NCBI GenBank assembly: GCA_001780825.1
Contig: MFIX01000190.1
Coordinates: 848-6,787 of the forward strand
Direction: 5' to 3'
DNA from: Candidatus Glassbacteria bacterium RIFCSPLOWO2_12_FULL_58_11
Lineage (GTDB): Bacteria > Gemmatimonadota > Glassbacteria > GWA2-58-10
Length of the DNA: 5,940 nt
Positions 1 to 5,129 of this stretch are shown in pieces; positions within the stretch are counted from its first letter, which is position 1, and each line of letters starts with the position of its first letter. The notes beneath the pieces are model-generated. The model saw only the letters and a program-made list of their open reading frames with translations, was not told where the DNA came from and searched no databases. The position numbers were made by a program, and so were the translations under genes.

Positions 1-131
1 GAATAATAGCCATCGATTTTTTGTATCGGGATAAGTTGCTGCAAAGAGTCGAAATATTCAAGGGAAGTTTTAAGGAAAGACCTGCTTTTAAACCCTCGGT
101 CCGGCTGGCCGGTCAAGCGGAGAAAAGATGA
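1..131 (+). CDS. Possible 3' end of a gene entering from the left
   Basis: The frame beginning at base 3 is open from the window edge to a TGA at 129-131, giving 42 residues of a mixed charged and hydrophobic tail that ends in AGQAEKR. No domain can be recognised. If real, it would be convergent with the permease gene and overlap its last 19 bases. The support is weak: 42 open codons are not rare by chance, a minus-strand frame is also open through bases 1-112, and the third-position GC here (19 of 42 codons) looks lower than in the neighbouring genes. No other gene is evident in bases 1-112. Confidence 0.2.
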   Translation, partial: IIAIDFLYRDKLLQRVEIFKGSFKERPAFKPSVRLAGQAEKR

Positions 132-2143
132 TATTCGGCCACGCGGTAGAGGTAGATTATGCTGAACACCGCCAGCGCACCCGCGATCAGCAGGCTGGTC
201 AATGTTATCCGGCTCACCTTTTCGCCCTCGCGCCAGGCCTTGAGTGTCGAGCGGACAATCAGCGGGCAGAGCACGAGGTTATTCAGGACCAGCGGAACGA
301 TCAGAAAGCCCGAGGCTTGCAGCCAGGGTCCCGGTGTCATTAGCTGGACCAATGCCTGGCCCGCCTGCTCCTGCCCGGTCAGATCGCGGCTGGCGTGGCA
401 GGCCGCCTGGAACAGGTCGAACCCGCGCATCAGAAAGAGAAACAGGGTGCCGGCGAGCGCCAGCCAGGCTCCGGTGAAATACGCCTGGGCGCGCAGCTCG
501 GCCGGGTCGCGGTTGACCGCCCGGCCGGTAAGACGGCTGTTGAAAGCGCCGTAAGCCACATAGATGACAAACCCGAAATTGAGCCAGGCGGCGAACCTCA
601 GCCAGGAGGTGGGCGGCAGGTAGTAGATCAGGTACAGGCAGGAGAAAATCCCCAGGACCGGGAAAATATGGTTCCTGAAAACCGCGAAAAGGAGCGCTCC
701 GAGAGCCGCCAGGGTGAATTTCAGCGAGCCGGACAGGGGCAGGAAGAAGAGGACCTGAATGAAAACCGCATACAGCAGTCCGCTCCAGAGCCAGCCGGCG
801 GGCACCCGGAAAGGCCGCGGGCGGCCGGGGTCCTTAAGGCGCAGCATAATTATCCCGGCGCAGACCAGGATAAAGGCGAACAGCGTGCCGATATTGGTCA
901 GGTCCACCATCTCATCTATGCTGGCGACCGCGGCGAACCCGGCAACAAATATTCCGGTCAGGATTGTCGAAAAGGCCGGAGTGCGGAACCGCGGGTGGAT
1001 GCGGCTGAACGCCGGCGGCAGGAGCCCATCCCGGGCCATCGAGAACAGGATCCGCGGCTGCCCGAGCTGGAACACCAGCAGGACCGCCGTATTGGCGATT
1101 ACCGCGCCGAATGCCACGATGCCCGCGGCCCAGCCCAGGCTCGGGCTGGCATGCCTTAGCGCCATGGTCAGGGGCTCGGCCTGCTCATTGGCCAGGGTGG
1201 ATTTCAGCTCCGGGTATGAGATCAGCCCGGTGAACACCGCCGCAACCAGGACATAGAAAACGGTGCAGATCACCAGGGAGGCCAGGATGCCGGCAGGCAG
1301 GTTGCGCTGCGGGTTCCGGGTTTCCTCGGCCACCGTGGAGACTGCATCGAAACCGATATATGCGAAAAAGACAATCGCCGCGCCGCTGCTGATCCCGGCC
1401 CAGCCATTGGGAGCGAATGGATGCCAGTTCTCCGGCTGGACCCATTTGAGGCCTACCACCACGAAAAACAGCAGCACGACAATCTTGGTCCCCACCATCA
1501 GCATGTTGAAATTTGAGCTCTCGCTGATTCCCCAGACCAGGATCACGGTGATCAGGAATACTATCCCCACGGCCAGCAGGTTGAACACCACCGGAATACC
1601 GAAAATGTGCGGCGCATCCCGGAACACGGTCTGCACGCCCGCGGCATCCACTATCCGGGCCGCGGTGCGGTAGTCCATGGCGAGCCATTCAGGTATGAAG
1701 ATGCCGAAGCCTTTCAGGAAGGTCCGGAAATAATTGGCCCAGCTTATCGCCACGGCGATATTGCCCACGGCGTATTCGATAATCAGGTCCCAGCCGATTA
1801 CCCAGGCGACAATCTCGCCCAGGGTGGCATAGGAATAGGTGTAAGCCGAACCGGAGATCGGGACAATCGAGGCGAATTCAGCGTAGCAGACCGCGGTGAA
1901 AGTGCAGACTACCGCTGTGATTACGAAGGAGAGCATGATTGCCGGGCCGGCCCCCGGCCGGAAGACATCGCCGGCCGCGGCCGTGCCGATTGTGGCGAAA
2001 ATCCCCGCGCCGATTATCGCCCCGATGCCGAGCATGGTGAGCTGCACCGGTCCCAGCGCGCGCTTGAGCCGATATTCGGAGCTATCCGCATCCTTTAGTA
2101 TGGAGTCCAGGGTCTTGGTTCTGAATAGCCTTCTGTAAGGCAT
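113..2143 (-). CDS. APC-superfamily amino acid permease (cationic amino acid transporter type) with C-terminal extension
   Basis: This is a 676-residue inner-membrane transporter, probably importing amino acids by proton symport or exchange; the substrate cannot be read from sequence. After a charged cytoplasmic N-terminus (1-30), TM1 (about 31-53) carries the unwound substrate-binding motif GAGIF (45-49), typical of APC transporters. TM6 and the following loop (about 254-283) contain FFAYIGFDAVSTVAEETRNP, a hallmark of the CAT/YfnA-like branch. The segment at 362-373 (QPRILFSMARDG) is the conserved loop after TM8. Hydrophobic segments at about 494-510 and 519-536 match the last two helices of the 14-TM CAT fold. 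Bacterial relatives are usually about 450-550 residues; here about 140 more follow, with three extra hydrophobic stretches (about 553-573, 608-631, 645-667). The ATG is preceded by AAAGGG at short spacing, which supports this start. It is separated from the lipoprotein gene upstream by 220 bases, so it is probably transcribed on its own. The family call is firm. Confidence 0.93.
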   Translation of the reverse strand: MPYRRLFRTKTLDSILKDADSSEYRLKRALGPVQLTMLGIGAIIGAGIFATIGTAAAGDVFRPGAGPAIMLSFVITAVVCTFTAVCYAEFASIVPISGSAYTYSYATLGEIVAWVIGWDLIIEYAVGNIAVAISWANYFRTFLKGFGIFIPEWLAMDYRTAARIVDAAGVQTVFRDAPHIFGIPVVFNLLAVGIVFLITVILVWGISESSNFNMLMVGTKIVVLLFFVVVGLKWVQPENWHPFAPNGWAGISSGAAIVFFAYIGFDAVSTVAEETRNPQRNLPAGILASLVICTVFYVLVAAVFTGLISYPELKSTLANEQAEPLTMALRHASPSLGWAAGIVAFGAVIANTAVLLVFQLGQPRILFSMARDGLLPPAFSRIHPRFRTPAFSTILTGIFVAGFAAVASIDEMVDLTNIGTLFAFILVCAGIIMLRLKDPGRPRPFRVPAGWLWSGLLYAVFIQVLFFLPLSGSLKFTLAALGALLFAVFRNHIFPVLGIFSCLYLIYYLPPTSWLRFAAWLNFGFVIYVAYGAFNSRLTGRAVNRDPAELRAQAYFTGAWLALAGTLFLFLMRGFDLFQAACHASRDLTGQEQAGQALVQLMTPGPWLQASGFLIVPLVLNNLVLCPLIVRSTLKAWREGEKVSRITLTSLLIAGALAVFSIIYLYRVAEYHLFSA

Positions 2144-2191
2144 GAATCCCTTTCTCTCTCGTGCGCCCCTGCCGGGTTTACGGCGCCTGGC

Positions 2192-2293
2192 GAATAATCC
2201 GGGTCAAGTCCAGCGCTCGGATCTTCGATTATTCAAATGCACGCCGATTTTCAGGGTTCTAAAAATAGCGTGATATGCCCGGATAATTCAAAT
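2192..2293. repeat. Three GAATWATC motif copies upstream of the permease gene
   Basis: GAATAATC occurs on the plus strand at 2192-2199 and on the minus strand at 2227-2234. GAATTATC occurs on the minus strand at 2282-2289. The two minus-strand copies extend to ATTTGAATWATC (2227-2238 and 2282-2293) and lie 55 bases apart, about five helical turns. The first and third copies extend outward to GAATWATCCGGG and so form a near-perfect inverted pair (2192-2203 and 2278-2289). They fill the gap upstream of the permease, where a regulator might bind. The motif is short and AT-rich, so chance cannot be excluded. Apart from these copies and a weak promoter candidate, the 2144-2363 gap holds nothing I recognise. 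Confidence 0.35.
2262..2291 (-). promoter_or_regulatory. Weak sigma70-like promoter candidate for the permease gene
   Basis: On the minus strand TTGAAT (2291-2286) is followed after 18 bases by TATTTT (2267-2262), each matching four of six consensus positions. The implied leader to the ATG at 2143 would be about 110 bases. The -35 box overlaps one of the GAATWATC copies. This is the best candidate I can find in the gap, but it is poor compared with the promoters of the next two genes. Confidence 0.2.
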
Positions 2294-2363
2294 TTATTCT
2301 GACAGGGTAAGTTTGGAGAGCTTTTGACCACGGTCTGCGGCATTCCCGGCGTGATGGAGTGGG

Positions 2364-3188
2364 TTACTTGATGGTACGCGCCACTCTGAATCCCAGGTTG
2401 TAGTATTTGAAATCCTCATAGCAAACCACCCGGAGAGCCGAGCGGCAATATACCTCCTCTCCCATCCAGCTCCCGCCCCGCGCCGGACGGGGGGTGACAG
2501 TTCCGTCCCCCTTGGGATAATAGCGGCGGAACGGGCTATAATTATCCATCCAGCGATCGCTGCAGAATTCCCAGACATTGCCGTGCATGTCATAGAGCCC
2601 CCAGGCGTTCGGCTCTTTCAGGCCCACCGGATGGGTGGTCTTGCCGCTGTTTTTATCGAACCACGCGGTCCGCTCCAGGTCGGCCGACGAGTCCCCGTTG
2701 CAGTAACGGCTGCTGGACCCGGCACGGCAGGCATACTCCCACTCCATCTCGGTCGGCATTCGATATCCATTGTTTTCGTAAAGACAAAGCCAGACTCCGC
2801 CGCGCAGCACATAACAGCTGTCCAGGCTGGAGTAACGGGACAGACGGTTGCAGAACCGGGCGGCCCCGATCCAGCTCACCCATTCAACCGGCCGGGAAGG
2901 AGCTCTAAATCGCGAGGGGTTAGAACCCATAACAGCCTCGTACTGGGCCTGGGTTATCTCGTAAGCCCCGAGCAGGAAATGCGGCATGATTACCTCCTGC
3001 CTGGGCCTGGACCTTGCCAGCCACGGGTGGTCCGTTTCGCTGGTCCCCATGATAAATGACCCGGCGGGGATAAAACGCATCTCGATATGGGGGAGAGTCC
3101 TGGGGACATATTGCCTGTGGCAGGCGGACAGTAGAACTGCCGGAATAATAAGGGCCGAGGCCGCTGCAAAACCGCGAGATATAATCAT
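2364..3188 (-). CDS. Lipoprotein with formylglycine-generating-enzyme-like (SUMF1) domain, probably not a sulfatase activator
   Basis: With the ATG at 3188 the product is 274 residues. Residues 1-22 form a lipoprotein signal ending in the lipobox LLSAC, with Cys23 as lipidation site; His at +2 (not Asp) suggests sorting to the outer membrane. The rest is a near-complete FGE-sulfatase domain: FIPAGSFIMG (39-48), RMPTEMEWEYACRAG (143-157), GLYDMHGNVWEFCSD (197-211), RGGSW (237-241) and the closing NLGFRVAR (264-271). True FGE converts a sulfatase cysteine to formylglycine using two copper-binding cysteines five residues apart. Here the first is replaced by Gly243 and only Cys248 remains, so that activity is unlikely. 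Eight cysteines besides Cys23 could form disulfides in the periplasm. No sulfatase gene is visible nearby. The fold is also used in non-FGE proteins, so the role is unknown. A longer frame opens at a TTG at 3290 but would bury the signal peptide behind 34 residues, so the ATG is preferred. Confidence 0.88.
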   Translation of the reverse strand: MIISRGFAAASALIIPAVLLSACHRQYVPRTLPHIEMRFIPAGSFIMGTSETDHPWLARSRPRQEVIMPHFLLGAYEITQAQYEAVMGSNPSRFRAPSRPVEWVSWIGAARFCNRLSRYSSLDSCYVLRGGVWLCLYENNGYRMPTEMEWEYACRAGSSSRYCNGDSSADLERTAWFDKNSGKTTHPVGLKEPNAWGLYDMHGNVWEFCSDRWMDNYSPFRRYYPKGDGTVTPRPARGGSWMGEEVYCRSALRVVCYEDFKYYNLGFRVARTIK

Positions 3189-3196
3189 TCGGTGTG

Positions 3197-3202
3197 CCTT
3201 CC
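3197..3202 (-). promoter_or_regulatory. Ribosome binding site fixing the lipoprotein start
   Basis: GGAAGG lies eight bases upstream of the ATG at 3188 on the minus strand. Together with the signal peptide that begins exactly at this ATG, it decides the start in favour of 3188 rather than the TTG at 3290. Confidence 0.65.
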
Positions 3203-3256
3203 GCCGAAGAATTTGCCGGGGCGAAAAACCTCCATTTTTGAGCGCCGCTATCAATG

Positions 3257-3270
3257 CGATAATTTTATCG
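3257..3270. repeat. Perfect inverted repeat over the -10 box of the lipoprotein promoter
   Basis: CGATAATTTTATCG consists of six-base arms CGATAA and TTATCG around two bases. It covers the whole predicted -10 hexamer (3262-3267). A dyad at this position could be a repressor site, but it is short and AT-rich, and no regulator gene is present in the window. Confidence 0.35.
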
Positions 3271-3290
3271 GTCACTTTGATAGAATTCAA
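3262..3290 (-). promoter_or_regulatory. Sigma70-like promoter for the FGE-like lipoprotein gene
   Basis: On the minus strand TTGAAT (3290-3285, four of six) and TAAAAT (3267-3262, five of six) are separated by exactly 17 bases. Transcription would begin near 3255, leaving a leader of about 67 bases before the ATG at 3188. The -35 box coincides with the TTG that opens the longest reading frame, which further argues against that codon being the translation start. Confidence 0.45.
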
Positions 3291-3307
3291 GCATTTTCCG
3301 GCTGGGG

Positions 3308-3333
3308 AAGCTCAGTTTGCGGGCCTGAAGCTT
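3308..3333 (-). other. Imperfect hairpin downstream of the radical SAM gene
   Basis: On the minus strand AAGCTTCAG and CTGAGCTT can pair over eight base pairs with one bulged T, around a nine-base loop. It lies 34 bases beyond the stop of the radical SAM gene and upstream of the lipoprotein promoter. No run of T follows on either strand, so it is not a classical intrinsic terminator; it may protect the transcript end or be chance. The rest of the 3189-3366 gap holds only the lipoprotein promoter, its dyad and the RBS. Confidence 0.25.
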
Positions 3334-3366
3334 AAACGAATGGCGAGGAAAAACCGGATGCTGCAT

Positions 3367-4905
3367 TTATTGCGAACCACAATCAGCCTTTGACACGGAG
3401 GACTCGATAAAGCGGCTGGTGTTGGCCCGGCGCAGGACTTTCTTCTGGCGCAGCCACATCAGGAACCGGGCGGAAGCGGTAAAGAGCGGCGTCCAGAGCC
3501 GAAGGTCCAGGAACAGGGCCAGCGGCCTCCAGAGCAAGGGACGGCTGATCCGGCCCGGCAGGCTGGGCAGAAGGAGCGATAGGAGCTTGAGGTAGGATAC
3601 TTTTTCCAAGCTGAACTGGTTGGTTTTTTTGCCGAAAATCTGTGCGGATTCATCCCGGATCAGGTTGTCGCGCCGGGCCATCTCGTAGATTTCGGTGCCC
3701 GGGAAATAGACCAGAGAGAAGGAGGAGAAGGCGTAAGGTTTGGGCAGCCGGCTGATCAGTTGCGCCGTAGCCAGCCGGTCGCGGCTGGTCTCGTAGGGGT
3801 TGTCAAAAATGAAATCGTAAGCCGGCAGAAGACGGTCCTTGAAGGCATTGAGCACCCGGGCCGCCTCGAGAATCTTATCGGTGGTGATATTCCTGCGGTA
3901 AACCTCGCGATTAAGCCGATGGCTGCCGCTCTGAATTCCGGCCTCGATATGCATCAGGCCGGCCTCCACCAGAGGCCGGATGCGCTTGTCGTCCATAAAG
4001 TGCACTGAACCGGAAATCTTGAAGGGCAGCCCAACCCCGGCTTTCCAGCGCTCCGCAAATTCCCGGATAAACTCCTGCGGCTGGGCCAGGAAATTGTCAT
4101 CCTGGATGGTGATAAACTTAAGCTCCGGGATCAGCTCGCGCGCCCGGCCGACCTCGGCCAGAATATTGTCCAGGCTGCGCGTGCGCACCCGTTGACGGTC
4201 CCGGCCGAAAAGAGAGGCCAGCCTATTGTTGCAGCAGTAGGTGCAGACCAGGGGGCAGCCCCGGCTGAAAACGCTCAGGTAGGCCGGATAAAAATTGCCC
4301 TTGAGGTCTTTCAGGCCATTTACCATGTACAGAGCGCGGAGCCTCTCGCGGTCCAGGGCCACGATGTCCTCTCCCTCCCGGATAAAGTGCCCTTCATAGC
4401 CGATATCCGGCAGCGGCAGACAGTTCAGGTCCGCCGGCGGAGGGACCAGCCCGTTCCGCACTATCTCGCTTCCCTGTTTAAACCAGAAACCGGGCGTCTC
4501 GCAGATATCCCGACCATCGCCAAGCCGTCGCGCCAGCTCCTCCAGCGTCTCCTCGGCCTCGCCTATCGCCACTGCATCCGCATGCTCCAGGCACTCCTCC
4601 GGGCTGATAGTCGGATGGATGCCGCCCCAGATAATTTTCTTGTCCGTCCGGCCTTTGAGATAATCTGTCAGGTCGGCCGCCAGCCGGAAGTTGTGGGTCA
4701 TGACTGAAAAACCGACCAGGTCGCTCCTGAGTGTCAATCCGGCCAGGCGGGCCTTGATTTCGGGAGAAAAACGGTAGGAACAGTCGTAAACTCGCTCCGG
4801 CGGCAGGTACACCAGGCTGGTCTCGATGCCTTTCGACCGCAGGTAGGCCGAGAGCATCTTAATTCCGGGAAATATGAAGTCGAAGGTGACCAGAGTAATG
4901 TGCAT
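3367..4905 (-). CDS. B12-binding radical SAM protein of unknown substrate
   Basis: This 512-residue protein has the layout of the cobalamin-dependent radical SAM family (methylases, cyclases and related enzymes). The N-terminal Rossmann-like B12-binding domain (about 1-130) includes LVGFSVMTHNF (63-73), IIWGGIHPTISPEE (91-104) and ADAVAIGEAEETLEEL (109-124). It lacks the DxHxxG motif, as most of this family do, so cobalamin would bind without a protein histidine ligand. The radical SAM core (about 208-430) has CxxxCxxC at Cys217, Cys221 and Cys224, the ligands of the 4Fe-4S cluster, followed directly by Cys225. QDDNF (268-272), EAGIQSGS (321-328) and DFIFDNPYET (364-373) are later core-barrel motifs. 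The C-terminal part (about 437-486) is rich in Leu, Trp and Arg and may lie against the membrane. The ATG start gives an immediate beta strand (HITLVTFDF) but has only a weak ribosome site. No adjacent biosynthetic gene hints at a substrate. Family assignment is firm, function open. Confidence 0.92.
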   Translation of the reverse strand: MHITLVTFDFIFPGIKMLSAYLRSKGIETSLVYLPPERVYDCSYRFSPEIKARLAGLTLRSDLVGFSVMTHNFRLAADLTDYLKGRTDKKIIWGGIHPTISPEECLEHADAVAIGEAEETLEELARRLGDGRDICETPGFWFKQGSEIVRNGLVPPPADLNCLPLPDIGYEGHFIREGEDIVALDRERLRALYMVNGLKDLKGNFYPAYLSVFSRGCPLVCTYCCNNRLASLFGRDRQRVRTRSLDNILAEVGRARELIPELKFITIQDDNFLAQPQEFIREFAERWKAGVGLPFKISGSVHFMDDKRIRPLVEAGLMHIEAGIQSGSHRLNREVYRRNITTDKILEAARVLNAFKDRLLPAYDFIFDNPYETSRDRLATAQLISRLPKPYAFSSFSLVYFPGTEIYEMARRDNLIRDESAQIFGKKTNQFSLEKVSYLKLLSLLLPSLPGRISRPLLWRPLALFLDLRLWTPLFTASARFLMWLRQKKVLRRANTSRFIESSVSKADCGSQ

Positions 4906-4934
4906 TAAGGCCGGTATCCATCTTAAAGGTTATT

Positions 4935-4999
4935 CCAGGCTGAACGTATTCTACTAGACTGCCAGATGATTTTCAAAGCAATATTTACGCCAGGCTGAA
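4935..4999. repeat. Exact 10-base direct repeat flanking the radical SAM promoter
   Basis: CCAGGCTGAA occurs at 4935-4944 and again at 4990-4999, 55 bases apart. The first copy covers the predicted transcription start of the radical SAM gene and the second lies upstream of its -35 box. This placement is what a pair of operator sites joined by a bound regulator would look like, though a 10-base repeat can arise by chance. Confidence 0.35.
4948..4976 (-). promoter_or_regulatory. Sigma70-like promoter for the radical SAM gene
   Basis: On the minus strand TTGAAA (4976-4971) and TAGAAT (4953-4948) each match five of six consensus positions, with a 17-base spacer. Transcription would begin near 4941, giving a leader of about 36 bases to the ATG at 4905. 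Confidence 0.55.
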
Positions 5000-5009
5000 A
5001 ATGGCTGCC

Positions 5010-5021
5010 CCGGCCTGCCGG
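5010..5021. repeat. Palindrome between the divergent promoters
   Basis: CCGGCCTGCCGG has perfect five-base arms (CCGGC and GCCGG) around two bases. It lies between the two -35 boxes, seven bases upstream of the plus-strand one, where a regulator could affect both genes. A very similar sequence, CCGGCTGGCCGG, lies at 101-112 at the end of the permease gene, and such GC-rich strings are common here, so support is modest. Confidence 0.25.
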
Positions 5022-5028
5022 AAAGTCC

Positions 5029-5057
5029 TTGAGACAACTGCCAAAGGTGGTTAAAAT
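5029..5057 (+). promoter_or_regulatory. Sigma70-like promoter for the transglutaminase-like gene
   Basis: TTGAGA (5029-5034) and TAAAAT (5052-5057) each match five of six consensus positions, with a 17-base spacer. Transcription would start near 5064, leaving a leader of about 66 bases before the ATG at 5130. The promoter is divergent from that of the radical SAM gene, with 52 bases between the two -35 boxes. Confidence 0.55.
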
Positions 5058-5120
5058 TATTGAATTGCCGGATATGGGACGCAGAAAGCGCCGGATGGAA
5101 AAACTTACTGTCAACCGAGT

Positions 5121-5126
5121 GGAGGT
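5121..5126 (+). promoter_or_regulatory. Strong ribosome binding site of the transglutaminase-like gene
   Basis: GGAGGT is a near-ideal Shine-Dalgarno sequence ending three bases before the ATG at 5130. It identifies the start of the gene that runs off the right edge. Confidence 0.7.
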
Positions 5127-5129
5127 CAA

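Noticed and set aside
95..125. Intrinsic terminator after the permease gene
   Set aside because: CCGGCTGGCCGG (101-112) can form only a very short stem with a loop of two to four bases, and no T run follows on the minus strand.
395..1159. A 254-codon plus-strand open frame opposite the permease gene
   Set aside because: Its product is rich in Gln, Glu, Arg, Gly and Pro with no domain or membrane logic, as expected from reading the complement of a GC-rich membrane protein gene. The minus-strand permease explains the region fully.
2320..2363. Intrinsic terminator after the FGE-like lipoprotein gene
   Set aside because: The only stem near the stop is GACC/GGTC with a two-base loop, too short and without a T run.
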